A stretch of DNA of 61,260 nucleotides from contig NZ_JACVUI010000016.1 of NCBI RefSeq assembly GCF_016624945.1, positions 1 to 61,260 of the forward strand, read 5' to 3'. This stretch comes from Acinetobacter sp. S54 (GTDB taxonomy: Bacteria; Pseudomonadota; Gammaproteobacteria; Pseudomonadales; Moraxellaceae). The first letter of the stretch is position 1, and each line of letters opens with the position of its first letter. A model generated the notes under the pieces. That model saw nothing but the letters and a program-made list of their open reading frames with translations, did not search any database and was not told the DNA's origin. The position numbers and the translations under genes were made by a program. This document shows, in pieces, positions 9,286-18,144 of this stretch.

Positions 9286-9836
9286 AGGAGTTCCTTTCTC
9301 ATTAAGCTATAAAACATATGCAAACTATAAAGGATATGAGGCCAATTTTTAACTTATTTTCTATTCAATTGATTATTTGATGGAAAATATGACTTACATT
9401 GAGGTCGAGTTTTGACAGCCATATTGCAATGAGTTGAACCTCTTTAAAGTACAAAATATAAGCTTATCTGTTCATTTCATCGGATTATGTTGAGAGAATG
9501 ATTAAATTTTCTTCAGAGTATTTCCAAAAAAAATTAATCAATTAGTCTAATATCATATTTGTACGTCTGTGTAGATTAAGTTTTTATGAAAAAATGTAAA
9601 CTTATGAATTTAAAAGACTAAATCCTTAAATTAAGCTGTTTTTTTCATCACAAACACAATTTAATAGTAGAAAATAAACAAAAAACATCATTTTTTTGCA
9701 TAATGTGCCCCTTTTTTAATTGTGACGAAATCTCCATACTCGTGGTGGGAGAAAGAGATGATTGAGATCTCAAGCTCCACAGGATGAAAAAACGGTTCAT
9801 GATTAACCAACCAATAACAATGAAGGAAGTTCATAC
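9286..9836. other. 551-bp intergenic region with dcaP promoter and leader
   Basis: This very AT-rich divergent region separates the nitroreductase and porin genes. I found no ORF with a credible start. A possible -10 (CATAAT, 9699-9704) would give a leader of about 125 nt. That leader contains a two-part stem at 9745-9780: GTGGGAG with CTCCAC outside (one bulged G) and GAGAT with ATCTC inside. A Shine-Dalgarno sequence (GAAGGAAG) precedes the porin ATG. The rest of the region shows nothing I can name. Confidence 0.45.
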
Positions 9837-11210
9837 ATGAGTTTACCCCTCATCAGAAAACAGTTTATTAAGCACGGTCTTGCAATTGCAACTGCTTCAA
9901 TTATGGCATCTACAGCTTATGCGGGGACAAGTGAGCAGCAAGAGATCCAACAATTACGTTCAGAAGTCGCAGAACTTCGCGCATTGATCCAACAACAGGC
10001 AGCAACTCAAAAACAAATCGTGGCAGAACAAAAAGCTCGACCCGCTTATGTTACTCCACCTCCAGCCCCAGTTCTTGCACAAGCGCCAGCTACACCAGCT
10101 CCAGCCAATGCAAAACCAGGCTGGTTAACTTTGCCAGATGGTCAAACTCAAGTGAAGTTGTACGGAAATGTGCGTGTTGATGCAGCCTACGACTTTAAAG
10201 GTACGACAGGTGGCATTAACAATAAAACAGGTCTTGTTCCATTAAATAAAGACAATCCAACTGAAGATTCTTTGAATGTTTCTGCGGCGGCTACACGTAT
10301 CGGACTCGATATTGCACGCCAAACCGATTTAGGTGAATTGACAGGAAAAATTGAAGCAGACTTCTGGGGGGATGGTACCTCAAATGCGGATGGAAAACTT
10401 CGTATTCGTCATGCTTATGTATCATTAGGAAAATGGTTAGCAGGTCAAACCACTTCTCCATTTGTTAACACTGATACCACGCCTGATCTGATTGACTTTA
10501 CTGGGCCAATGGGGGGCGGTACTCAGCGTAACGTTCAAGTTCGCTTTACTCAGCCAATTGATGCAAACCAAAAAGTGTTAGTAGCACTGGAAGGTGGTGA
10601 TGTAGAAAATGGTAAAACTGCAGGTGGTGGTCGTTTCCCTGCTTTGACTGCACGTTATGACATCAAAACCAGTGATTCTAAAGGCTTGCTACAAGTTCAT
10701 GGTCTAGCACATGAAAATCGTGTATCCACTAATGATTCTAATGATGAAGAAAAATGGGGTTGGGGCTTAGGCGTAGGCGGTAAATATCAGGTTACTCCTC
10801 AAGATGCCATTATGGCGAACTATTATCATGTTAAAGGGGATTCGCGTTATATCCTGTACAGTAACCAAAATAATGCTGCGTATTATACCAGCGGAAATGG
10901 TACAACTATTGGCTATGATATCGAAAACAATGAATTTGATACTGCTCAAATCGGCTATCAACGTAATTGGTCACCAAAATTACGTTCTGCATTCTCTTTA
11001 GCGGGTATGTGGTTTAAAGATGACAACACGTATGCTGAGAATAATCAAGGCTACAACAAGACGCTTTATAATGCGATTGCGAATATCATCTATACTCCTG
11101 TAAAAAATGTGGATCTAGGCGCTGAATATACATTTGGTAAGCGTGAAACATTTGCAGGTGACAAAGGTGATCTATCTCGTATCAATTTCTTGACACGCTA
11201 TAGCTTCTAA
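9837..11210 (+). CDS. dcaP: DcaP-like trimeric outer-membrane porin
   Basis: 457 residues. There is a Sec signal peptide of about 30 residues ending AYA before GTSEQQ, then a heptad-like helix at about 32-66 (QQLRSEVAELRALIQQ). A Pro/Ala linker at about 70-95 follows, then an antiparallel beta barrel to the C-terminus. The chain ends in RYSF with a terminal Phe, the BAM signal. The coiled coil plus barrel is the DcaP layout known from Acinetobacter, where DcaP-like proteins form trimeric channels for dicarboxylic acids and related small anions. A long structured leader precedes it and a strong terminator follows, so it is probably monocistronic and highly expressed. Confidence 0.92.
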   Translation: MSLPLIRKQFIKHGLAIATASIMASTAYAGTSEQQEIQQLRSEVAELRALIQQQAATQKQIVAEQKARPAYVTPPPAPVLAQAPATPAPANAKPGWLTLPDGQTQVKLYGNVRVDAAYDFKGTTGGINNKTGLVPLNKDNPTEDSLNVSAAATRIGLDIARQTDLGELTGKIEADFWGDGTSNADGKLRIRHAYVSLGKWLAGQTTSPFVNTDTTPDLIDFTGPMGGGTQRNVQVRFTQPIDANQKVLVALEGGDVENGKTAGGGRFPALTARYDIKTSDSKGLLQVHGLAHENRVSTNDSNDEEKWGWGLGVGGKYQVTPQDAIMANYYHVKGDSRYILYSNQNNAAYYTSGNGTTIGYDIENNEFDTAQIGYQRNWSPKLRSAFSLAGMWFKDDNTYAENNQGYNKTLYNAIANIIYTPVKNVDLGAEYTFGKRETFAGDKGDLSRINFLTRYSF

Positions 11211-11242
11211 TTAACAGAGAAATTTATAATTTATTTCTGTTT

Positions 11243-11275
11243 TAAAAAACCACAGATGCATCTGTGGTTTTTTAT
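11243..11275 (+). terminator. dcaP terminator
   Basis: Perfect 22-bp palindrome (11248-11269, AACCACAGAT...ATCTGTGGTT) preceded by an A run and followed by T, about 35 bp past the porin stop. It can act in both directions. Confidence 0.9.
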
Positions 11276-11672
11276 GGTCTAAAAATTTCAAAAAATCATT
11301 TTTTAGGGGTGATTTTGTAATTTCTAAATTAGGCCTTAAATTGAATTCAGGCTAAGCGAGATTCGATTTATTTCATGCTCTCAGAGCATACTCTTAATAC
11401 GTTGGCACTGTTTATTTTGGAGTTTTTTGAACATAAGGACTATTGATCGTAGCGATACAGGAATTGAATTGCTAACTTTTGCGTAGGAATTATGCAGTTT
11501 TTTTTGTGAATTTGATGAGCGCGACTGTCATTCAAGTTATTCTTAAGTTTTTTATGTCATAGTTAAAACTGTTTTAAGATCAGTTTAATTTGCAAATCAT
11601 TAACAACAAAGTCTCTATGATTAGAGGCTTTTTTATTTGCTAAGTATTATTTAGGATAGCTGTCATAGCAAT
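11276..11672. other. 397-bp intergenic region before the symporter gene
   Basis: AT-rich, with no credible ORF. A terminator hairpin near its end (11611-11636) lies only 37 bp before the symporter start codon. The stretch from about 11340 to 11636 could therefore be an independent small RNA or an attenuated leader. I looked for glycine-riboswitch core motifs because this transporter family is often controlled that way, and saw none. Confidence 0.4.
11611..11636 (+). terminator. Terminator or attenuator upstream of the symporter
   Basis: GTCTCT / ATGATT / AGAGGC stem (one G-T pair) followed by six T. No annotated gene ends between the dcaP terminator and this one, so it should end either a non-coding RNA or the symporter leader. 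Confidence 0.7.
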
Positions 11673-13172
11673 ATGACAACAATAAGTGCTTTAAATATGA
11701 ATGAACAATTAACCACAACCCTGATGTCATGGATCAGTTTTTTTAATGACCCTCTGTGGGATTTTCTCGTTATTTTTTTACTTGCTGCGGGTACATTTTA
11801 TACCATCGCGACCAAGGCTGTGCAGATTCGTATGTTTTGGCAAAGTATCAAGGTAATGAAAGGCAGCCGAAAAGAGGGGGAAGATGAACACGGCATTACT
11901 CCATTTCAGGCATTTGTAACTGGGTTGGCCAGTCGTGTTGGCGTTGGAAATATTGCAGGTGTCGCAATTGCAATTGCGATAGGTGGCCCTGGTGCTGTTT
12001 TTTGGATGTGGGTTACTGCACTTTTAGGAATGAGTTCCGCATTTACCGAATCTACCCTTGCGCAACTTTTTAAGGTACGAGACAGTGAAACCAAGCAGTT
12101 TCGTGGTGGGCCTGCTTATTATATTACCCAAGGTTTAAAGAATAAGCTGTTTGGTATGGTGTTTGCCATTTCATTAATCTTTACATATGGTTTTGTTTTT
12201 AATTCTGTACAAATCAATGCGATTGCCAATGCTACTTCACATTCATGGGGATGGGATAAAGCAAATTTGACTTTGGGACTGGGTGGCCTAGATCTGGAAA
12301 TATCATGGGTTGGTCTGGCTTTGGTTGTATTGGTTGCGATTGCTATTTTCGGTGGGATTAAACGGATTGCCAAATTTGCAGAGATGTTTGTGCCGATTAA
12401 GGCTGGACTCTATTTGGCCGCGGCTTTATATATTGCTTTAATTAATTATGATGTTGTTCCTGAAGTTTTTAAGCTTATTTTCACGGAGGCTTTTGCATTT
12501 AAAGCAGCAGCAGGCGGTTTCTTTGGGGGGATGATCTCCATGGCAATGATGCAGGGCATCAAGCGTGGTTTATTTTCTAATGAAGCGGGTATGGGTTCAG
12601 CACCCAATGCCGCTGCAGCATCTGATGTAAAGCATCCCGTAGATCAAGGTCTGGTACAGATGCTGGGTGTGTTCGTAGATACCTTTATTGTGTGTACGTC
12701 TACAGCCATGATTATTCTTATTTCAGGTGTATATCATGATGGTGGTGCGATTGGTGTTGAGATGACACAACGTGCACTCGAAAATGAACTGGGTAGCTGG
12801 GGAGGTGACTTTCTTGCTATTTTATTATTTTTATTCTGTTATTCGGCGGTATTGGGCAACTATGCGTATGCTGAAGGAAATATGCAGTTTATTAATAATA
12901 GTCCCAAAGTGATGTTTATCTTTCGTGTGTTCGTTTTAATCATGGTGTATTTTGGGGCAATTAGTAGTGTACCGTTAGTCTGGTCAATGGCCGATTTATT
13001 TATGGGCATAATGGCGACCATTAACTTGACCGCAATTTTATTATTGACGCCGTTTGTAAAATCTCTATTAAACGATTATACGCTTCAATTGAAAAATGGT
13101 ATTAAACAACCAGAGTTTAAAATAGATCAGCATCCTGAGATGAAGAAAAAAGTCGATTCTGATATTTGGTAA
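11673..13172 (+). CDS. Alanine/glycine:sodium symporter (AGCS family)
   Basis: 499 residues with about 10-11 hydrophobic segments and the AGCS signature region GLASRVGVGNIAGVAIA at about 88-105, followed by GGPGAVFWMW. Later GLFSNEAGMGSAPNAAAAS at about 300-318 is also diagnostic. Members import alanine or glycine with sodium or protons. The ATG at 11673 has only a distant AGGA, and a second ATG at 11697 (MNEQL) could be used. A terminator-like hairpin ends 37 bp upstream and a terminator follows, so the gene is a single unit that may be attenuated. Confidence 0.92.
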   Translation: MTTISALNMNEQLTTTLMSWISFFNDPLWDFLVIFLLAAGTFYTIATKAVQIRMFWQSIKVMKGSRKEGEDEHGITPFQAFVTGLASRVGVGNIAGVAIAIAIGGPGAVFWMWVTALLGMSSAFTESTLAQLFKVRDSETKQFRGGPAYYITQGLKNKLFGMVFAISLIFTYGFVFNSVQINAIANATSHSWGWDKANLTLGLGGLDLEISWVGLALVVLVAIAIFGGIKRIAKFAEMFVPIKAGLYLAAALYIALINYDVVPEVFKLIFTEAFAFKAAAGGFFGGMISMAMMQGIKRGLFSNEAGMGSAPNAAAASDVKHPVDQGLVQMLGVFVDTFIVCTSTAMIILISGVYHDGGAIGVEMTQRALENELGSWGGDFLAILLFLFCYSAVLGNYAYAEGNMQFINNSPKVMFIFRVFVLIMVYFGAISSVPLVWSMADLFMGIMATINLTAILLLTPFVKSLLNDYTLQLKNGIKQPEFKIDQHPEMKKKVDSDIW

Positions 13173-13190
13173 TTTTCAGACTGATCTAGT

Positions 13191-13227
13191 AAAAACCAGT
13201 TAGATTGATACCTGACTGGTTTTTTTA
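13191..13227 (+). terminator. Terminator after the symporter
   Basis: AAAACCAGT (13192-13200) pairs with ACTGGTTTT (13215-13223) over a 14-nt loop, followed by more T. It lies about 20 bp past the stop codon. Confidence 0.85.
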
Positions 13228-13412
13228 TTTTATGCATAGAAAAAAAGGCTTTATGTGCTGGATTTGATGTATATCACGAGAAAAGAACATAATAAAAAAT
13301 TCAAAATTTTCAATATTTAACATATAAATATGACGTTTTAAATAATTTGATACAGCATTTCAAAACAGATCAGAATAAAATCGATCCAGTAAAAAAGTGG
13401 TCTTATCGTGAA

Positions 13413-14366
13413 ATGAAGTATCTCAATGCATGGATTTTGGGTATAGGTGTTTTGCTGGCAGGTTGTCAGCAAATGCCAGCATCATCTGAAACAATAAATG
13501 CCTTACAGCCTTTAAAAAATGCGCAGGAATCTGCGCTTTTCATGCCGCCTATGCCAACACAGCAAAATCAGCAGCACCCAAAAGTTGCTTTGGTTTTGGG
13601 TAGCGGTGGAGCACGTGGCTATGCACATATTGGGGTGATTGAAGTGCTTGAGCAACATGGGATTCATCCCGATTTTATTGTAGGCACTAGCGCGGGCAGC
13701 ATAGTGGGCGCAATTTATGCTAGTGGTAAAAATGCACAGCAATTAAAACAAATCGCCTTAAATATGAAAGTGGGTGATGTACGTGAAATTACCTTTGATC
13801 GTAAAGGTTTTTTTGATGGACAAAAAGTAGAAGATTTTGTTAATCAACAAGTGGGTGATACACCTCTGGAAAAGCTTAAAATTCCTATGTATGTGGTCGC
13901 AACTGAGTTGAAAAATGGCAAAAAAACAGTTTTCAATTATGGCAATACAGGACAAGCGGTAAGAGCATCTATTTCGATTCCAAGTATGTTTGTTCCAACG
14001 GAAATCGATCACAAAGAATATGTGGATGGTGGTCTGGTTAGTCCTGTCCCAGTGGATGTAGCACGCCAGTTAGGTGCTGATATCGTGATTGCCGTGGATA
14101 TTTTGGCGCAACCCGCCTATACCCCAACCACCAATATTTGGGGTTTATTTAACCAAAATATTAATATTATGCAGAACCGTCTAGCTACCGAAGAGCTAAA
14201 ACATGCTGACATTGTGATCCAGCCTGAACTCCATGAGAAAGCGCATATTTTTGATGTCAAAGAGCGTGAAAATACGATTTCTTCAGGGGAAACAGCCGCA
14301 ATGAAAAAAATAGGAGATATAGAAACTGCCTTTGCAATGCGTCAGCAAAAGTCCCAATTGCAATAA
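13413..14366 (+). CDS. Patatin-like phospholipase lipoprotein (RssA-like)
   Basis: From the ATG at 13413 the protein is 317 residues. It starts with a lipoprotein signal (MKYLNAWILGIG, then LLAGC at about 14-18), which favours this start over the upstream in-frame TTG at 13347. The patatin domain begins near residue 52 with the oxyanion-hole glycines GSGGARGYAH. The catalytic serine is in GTSAG and the aspartate in DGG (YVDGGLVSPVPV), so both halves of the Ser-Asp dyad are intact. Related RssA-type proteins act on membrane lipids; the lipobox suggests an envelope-anchored enzyme. It is monocistronic with a terminator. Confidence 0.87.
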   Translation: MKYLNAWILGIGVLLAGCQQMPASSETINALQPLKNAQESALFMPPMPTQQNQQHPKVALVLGSGGARGYAHIGVIEVLEQHGIHPDFIVGTSAGSIVGAIYASGKNAQQLKQIALNMKVGDVREITFDRKGFFDGQKVEDFVNQQVGDTPLEKLKIPMYVVATELKNGKKTVFNYGNTGQAVRASISIPSMFVPTEIDHKEYVDGGLVSPVPVDVARQLGADIVIAVDILAQPAYTPTTNIWGLFNQNINIMQNRLATEELKHADIVIQPELHEKAHIFDVKERENTISSGETAAMKKIGDIETAFAMRQQKSQLQ

Positions 14367-14383
14367 ATCTTGTTAGATTCTAA

Positions 14384-14407
14384 AGCTGCCTAAGGGCAGT
14401 TTTTTTA
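14384..14407 (+). terminator. Terminator after the patatin gene
   Basis: CTGCC / TAAG / GGCAG stem (14386-14399) followed by a run of seven T. Confidence 0.82.
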
Positions 14408-14492
14408 CGGGTTTTTCCTGTGAATACACAACATTGACAGGTTTTCGCAGCATTGTTATCTTGCGCAAATTTTCCATTGTTTTGTGATTAGT

Positions 14493-15155
14493 ATGTCTTC
14501 TCATCATTTTATTTATCAACCGCCACTTGACCCTTTAGAGACGGTTTATGAGGATGCTGATTTCATTGTGGTGGATAAACCTGCGGGTTTATTATCGGTT
14601 ATGGGGCGTTTACCCCAACATCAGGACAGCGCTTATTTGCGTGTTTTAAAACAATATCCTCATGCCAGAGTGACTCATCGTTTAGATATGGCAACATCAG
14701 GCTTACTGATGTTTGCTAAACACCGTCAAGCCGAAATTGCAATGGGGAAAATTTTTCAGGCGAGAACAATTAAAAAATATTATGTTGCTTTAGTGCAGGG
14801 GCAGATTGTGGATAAAGGTTGTGTAGATGTTCCACTTATAACGGATTGGCCCAATCGTCCCAAACAAAAAGTAGATTATGAACAAGGGAAGCACGCGAAA
14901 ACATTGTATCAACTGCTGGACTATGACCACGAAAACCAATGCAGTCGGATTTTATTAGAGCCAGTGACAGGTCGTTCCCATCAACTGCGGGTGCATATGC
15001 AACATCTTGGGCATCCCATTTTGGGTGATAAACTTTATCATCCCACTCCATTTGCATGTGCTTTGCAACGTATGGCTTTACATGCTACTTCACTTACCTT
15101 CACACAGCCATTTTCTGAAGTTGAGGTTCAGCTTGAAATAAAGGCCCCTTTTTAG
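14493..15155 (+). CDS. RluA-family RNA pseudouridine synthase
   Basis: 220 residues from the ATG at 14493; a GTG three codons upstream is possible. The catalytic motif HRLDMATSG, with the nucleophilic Asp, lies at about 69-77. It is preceded by VVDKPAGLLSV and followed by KKYYVALVQG and GRSHQLRVHMQ. There is no N-terminal S4 domain. The length and lack of S4 fit the RluA subgroup, which modifies 23S rRNA U746 and some tRNAs at position 32. The exact target is inferred from length only. It stands alone between a terminator and the rraB gene. Confidence 0.85.
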   Translation: MSSHHFIYQPPLDPLETVYEDADFIVVDKPAGLLSVMGRLPQHQDSAYLRVLKQYPHARVTHRLDMATSGLLMFAKHRQAEIAMGKIFQARTIKKYYVALVQGQIVDKGCVDVPLITDWPNRPKQKVDYEQGKHAKTLYQLLDYDHENQCSRILLEPVTGRSHQLRVHMQHLGHPILGDKLYHPTPFACALQRMALHATSLTFTQPFSEVEVQLEIKAPF

Positions 15156-15276
15156 GTTTTCCCAGTTCAAATGGGATTTAAATTTGACCAACAAAATCCG
15201 TGTAAATTCACTCCAAACTGACATAAAACTAGGTTAAGCTATTGAGGTATCACAATCATAACAATGGATAACGACA

Positions 15277-15660
15277 ATGAGCCGCAACTACGAACTTTTT
15301 CCAGATGATGATAATGGCAATGTACTTTGGCAAATGATTGAAGATGGCAATGATCTTACTGAGCCACATGAGTTTGAATTTACAGTTGTATTCAAGACAC
15401 AAGAACAAGTTGAAAAATGCGCCCTGCATTTGCTGCATCAAGAGCAAAAAGTTTCTCTTTTTCAGGAAGATCAGCATGCTGATGGCTCTGACCTTTGGGT
15501 TTTAAATATTCATGTTACGATGATTCCTGAGCATGAAGACATACAGGACTTGGAAGAATGGTTTACCCGAATCGCGCAGGAATTTAATGGTGAATATGAT
15601 GGCTGGGGCTGCATGAGCTATTTGTATGAATATGAAGATGACGAGCATCTTGAAAGTTAA
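15277..15660 (+). CDS. RraB-like regulator of ribonuclease E
   Basis: 127 residues, very acidic. The C-terminal EYDGWGCMSYLYEYEDDE matches the conserved EYDGWG of RraB followed by an acidic tail. The N-terminal half has the DGSD-like segment EDGNDLTEPHEF and a beta-alpha domain with VVFKTQEQVEKC. RraB binds the scaffold of ribonuclease E in E. coli and changes degradosome composition. Whether this protein acts the same way on Acinetobacter ribonuclease E is inference. It is a single gene with no clear terminator downstream. Confidence 0.82.
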   Translation: MSRNYELFPDDDNGNVLWQMIEDGNDLTEPHEFEFTVVFKTQEQVEKCALHLLHQEQKVSLFQEDQHADGSDLWVLNIHVTMIPEHEDIQDLEEWFTRIAQEFNGEYDGWGCMSYLYEYEDDEHLES

Positions 15661-15774
15661 ATGCACTCAAAAGGGATATATTCGCTTTATAGATTTTGAT
15701 AAAGGAATATATCTTTGAAATACTGGTCAAGTGTTCGACTTTGAATAAAAAAATAATAAGGCAGGAGAGACAAC

Positions 15775-16221
15775 ATGAGTGGTACAGTCACATTTCATCG
15801 CGTATTTAATGCTCCACCAGAGCGTGTTTATAGAGCATTTTTAGATCCAGAAGCACTGGTAAAATGGTTGCCACCACATGGTTTTACCGCCAAAGTACAT
15901 TCGATGGATGCAAAGGAAGGCGGACAATACCGAATGTCATTTACCAACTTTTCTACGGGCTCAACGCATTCGTTTGGTGGAACCTATGTTGAGCTGATTC
16001 CTAACCAATTGATTCGGTATATTGACCAGTTTGATGACCCCGCACTTGCTGGAAATATGGAAGTAACTATTCAAATAAAAACGGTAAGTGTCGGAACTGA
16101 AATCTATATTACTCAATCAGGAATTCCAGAACTAATACCTGTTGATGCCTGTTATTTGGGCTGGCAAGAATCATTAACCTTATTGGGATGGTTGATTACT
16201 CCGGATATTCCTGATCAATAA
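15775..16221 (+). CDS. SRPBCC (AHSA1-like) domain protein
   Basis: 148 residues forming one START/Bet v1-like domain of the AHSA1 type. It begins with the typical strand VTFHRVFNAPPERVYRAF, then LVKWLPPHGF, followed by GGQYRMSF and FGGTYVELIPNQLIRY, and ends with the helix GWQESLTLLGWL. Such proteins bind hydrophobic ligands; in most bacteria their role is unknown. A good Shine-Dalgarno sequence (AGGAGAG) precedes the ATG. The DUF488 gene follows after 41 bp and probably shares the transcript. Confidence 0.85.
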   Translation: MSGTVTFHRVFNAPPERVYRAFLDPEALVKWLPPHGFTAKVHSMDAKEGGQYRMSFTNFSTGSTHSFGGTYVELIPNQLIRYIDQFDDPALAGNMEVTIQIKTVSVGTEIYITQSGIPELIPVDACYLGWQESLTLLGWLITPDIPDQ

Positions 16222-16262
16222 AATGTTTTTAAAAACGAATCTTGTTTTCAAGGATAATTAAA

Positions 16263-16610
16263 ATGATCCGCATTAAACGTGCGTATGATGATCCGACAAC
16301 GAATGATGGTTTGCGAATTTTGGTCGATCGAATCTGGCCAAGAGGTTTAAGCAAAGAAAAGGCGCATTTAGCCAAATGGTTAAAAGAAATAGCTCCGAGT
16401 ACAGAACTACGCCAATGGTTTAATCATGACCCTGAAAAATGGCAGGAGTTCCAGCACAAATATACGTTGGAATTACAACATAATGCTGCTTTGCATGAAC
16501 TTGAACAATTAGCACATCAACAAACTATCACCTTAATTTATGCGGCTAAAGACACTCAGCATAATAATGCTGTGGTGTTACAACAAATATTGAGTGAAAA
16601 ATTGGGATAA
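16263..16610 (+). CDS. DUF488 family protein (YeaO-like)
   Basis: 115 residues from the ATG at 16263, which follows AAGGATAATTAAA. An in-frame TTG at 16242 would add seven residues and is less likely. Conserved DUF488 marks are KRAYDDP, GLRILVDRIWPRGLSKE, LKEIAPS, RQWFNHDPEKW and the C-terminal LIYAAKDTQHNNAVVL. The family's biochemical role is unknown. It is likely co-transcribed with the SRPBCC gene immediately upstream. Confidence 0.87.
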   Translation: MIRIKRAYDDPTTNDGLRILVDRIWPRGLSKEKAHLAKWLKEIAPSTELRQWFNHDPEKWQEFQHKYTLELQHNAALHELEQLAHQQTITLIYAAKDTQHNNAVVLQQILSEKLG

Positions 16611-16632
16611 ATCCATACAAAATACAAGGTTT

Positions 16633-16661
16633 TTGATCTTTAGCTGAAATCCAGTCATAAT
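16633..16661 (+). promoter_or_regulatory. Putative sigma-70 promoter of yjdM
   Basis: TTGATC (16633-16638), a 17-bp spacer and CATAAT (16656-16661). The expected start near 16668 leaves a leader of about 14 nt before the yjdM ATG, with only AAGG as a weak ribosome site. Confidence 0.55.
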
Positions 16662-16681
16662 AAGGTTTTTCGAGTTTTTTT

Positions 16682-17026
16682 ATGTCTTTACCTCATTGCC
16701 CAAAATGCCAATCAGAATATACCTATCAAGATGGCGACCTACTGATTTGTCCAGAATGTGCCAATGAATGGAAAGAAGGGGACGTTAGTTTAACGGAGCC
16801 AGACAGCATTATTAAAGATGCGCATGGGAACGTTTTGGTGGATGGTGATAGCGTCACTGTGATTAAAGATTTGAAAGTGAAAGGTTCATCTTCGGTCATT
16901 AAGGTAGGAACTAAGGTAAAAACCATTCGACTTGTTCCAGATGCAAATGATGGACATAATATCGATTGTAAAATTGATGGTTTTGGTCAAATGAAACTAA
17001 AGTCAGAGTTTGTAAAAAAAGCATAA
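16682..17026 (+). CDS. yjdM: YjdM (PhnA-like) zinc-ribbon protein
   Basis: 114 residues. The N-terminal zinc ribbon has two CPxC pairs (CPKC at about 6-9 and CPEC at about 23-26), and the C-terminal beta domain has [14 protein letters not shown] and [17 protein letters not shown]. It aligns essentially end to end with E. coli YjdM, formerly named PhnA. Despite the old name it is not a phosphonoacetate hydrolase, and its function is unsettled. It has its own promoter candidate and a terminator right after the stop, so it is monocistronic. Confidence 0.92.
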   Translation: MSLPHCPKCQSEYTYQDGDLLICPECANEWKEGDVSLTEPDSIIKDAHGNVLVDGDSVTVIKDLKVKGSSSVIKVGTKVKTIRLVPDANDGHNIDCKIDGFGQMKLKSEFVKKA

Positions 17027-17034
17027 TAATGATC

Positions 17035-17059
17035 AAGGGAGCGAGGTTCTCCCTTTTTT
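17035..17059 (+). terminator. yjdM terminator
   Basis: AAGGGAG / CGAGGTT / CTCCCTT hairpin (17035-17055) running into a T stretch, 9 bp past the stop codon. Confidence 0.86.
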
Positions 17060-17089
17060 AGATATAAGTTAAAGATTAAGGAAATCAAA

Positions 17090-17494
17090 ATGGCATTTTC
17101 TGATCAGTATCGAGTTGGAGCACATGCTGTTATTACCAATATCGACGGCAAAGTTTTATTGTTAAAAGCCAATTACGGAAATTTCGCATGGGGATTACCA
17201 GGTGGTGGCATCGATCCTGGAGAGACCATATTACAGGGACTACAAAGGGAATGTGAAGAAGAATTAGGTCTGATCGTTCGGGTAGATTATTTGTCAGGAC
17301 TATATTTACATACTGATATTAATGCCCATGTTAGTATTTTTCGTTGTCATTTACCTGATCAAGCTCAGATTCAGTTGAGTCATGAACATTCCGAGTATGC
17401 TTTTTTTACCATAGAGGAGTTGAGTCTCCTTCAAAAAAGACGTGTTCAGGATAGTCTGGATTTTAATGGGCAAGTGATCTTCAGAGCGTTCTGA
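17090..17494 (+). CDS. NUDIX hydrolase
   Basis: A 134-residue single NUDIX domain. The catalytic box is complete: GGIDPGE, seven residues, then RECEEELGL, giving all metal-binding glutamates of the G-x5-E-x7-REUxEExGU pattern at about 42-64. The upstream strand VITNIDGKVLLLKANYG and WGLPGG are typical. Substrates are nucleoside diphosphates linked to some group; nothing narrows this further. The ATG has AAGGA upstream. It is close to but separated by a terminator from yjdM. Confidence 0.9.
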   Translation: MAFSDQYRVGAHAVITNIDGKVLLLKANYGNFAWGLPGGGIDPGETILQGLQRECEEELGLIVRVDYLSGLYLHTDINAHVSIFRCHLPDQAQIQLSHEHSEYAFFTIEELSLLQKRRVQDSLDFNGQVIFRAF

Positions 17495-17636
17495 CCAACC
17501 ATTGCTTTTTATTGATTTATATAATCAAAGTAAAAAAAAGAATAAAAAATAAGCTGATTCCTGCTAAAAAATCGTCTATATTTCATAAATAAAGTTTAAA
17601 AACAAAGCATAGAACAACACACAACAAGAGGTGATT

Positions 17637-17981
17637 ATGGCTGGATGGTATGAGTTGAGCAAGGCAAAAGATGGTCAATATCGTTTTGTACTTAAAGCGG
17701 GGAATGGGGAAATTATTTTAACCAGTGAGCTTTATAAGGCGAAAGCCTCTGCTGAAAATGGTATTACTTCCGTACAGAATAATAGTGGGGATGATGCTCG
17801 CTATGAAAAATTAACTGCAAAAAATGATAAACCCTATTTTAATCTTAAGGCCGCAAATCATCAGATTATTGGGACCAGCCAGTTCTATGCTTCTGAACAG
17901 TCGAGAGACAAGGGCATCGAGTCGGTGAAAACAAATGGCGCAACGACGACCATAAAGGATTTAAGTCTAGCTGATTCTTAG
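17637..17981 (+). CDS. YegP-like DUF1508 tandem-repeat protein
   Basis: 114 residues made of two DUF1508 repeats. The first (about 1-55) has YELSKAKDGQYRFVLKAGNG and a KASAENGITSVQ end; the second (about 60-110) has KNDKPYFNLKAANHQIIGTS and SRDKGIESVKTNG. This is the YegP layout. The function is unknown, though members are often stress-induced. GAGGTGATT precedes the ATG at 17637, so I prefer it to the GTG two codons earlier. A strong terminator follows. Confidence 0.9.
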   Translation: MAGWYELSKAKDGQYRFVLKAGNGEIILTSELYKAKASAENGITSVQNNSGDDARYEKLTAKNDKPYFNLKAANHQIIGTSQFYASEQSRDKGIESVKTNGATTTIKDLSLADS

Positions 17982-18000
17982 TCAATTTTTTATTGATATT

Positions 18001-18026
18001 AAAACCACCTTTATGGTGGTTTTTTA
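18001..18026 (+). terminator. Terminator after the YegP-like gene
   Basis: Perfect 9-bp arms AAAACCACC / GGTGGTTTT with loop TTTAT and further T. Confidence 0.9.
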
Positions 18027-18144
18027 GTCCTTCTTTTTTTAAAGATGAGTGTGCAATTTACCTGAATCGCACAAATTTTAACTGGTGAAAGATCTACTTT
18101 TTTGCCAAGCTTGTTGAGAAATAACAACAAAAAAGGGTTAGCGT

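Noticed and set aside
11276..11672. Glycine riboswitch before the AGCS symporter
   Set aside because: I looked for the conserved glycine aptamer cores in the leader and found none; only a terminator hairpin is present.
15661..15774. Possible small gene between rraB and the SRPBCC gene
   Set aside because: The 114 bp are AT-rich with stops in all frames and only the ribosome site of the next gene is recognisable.
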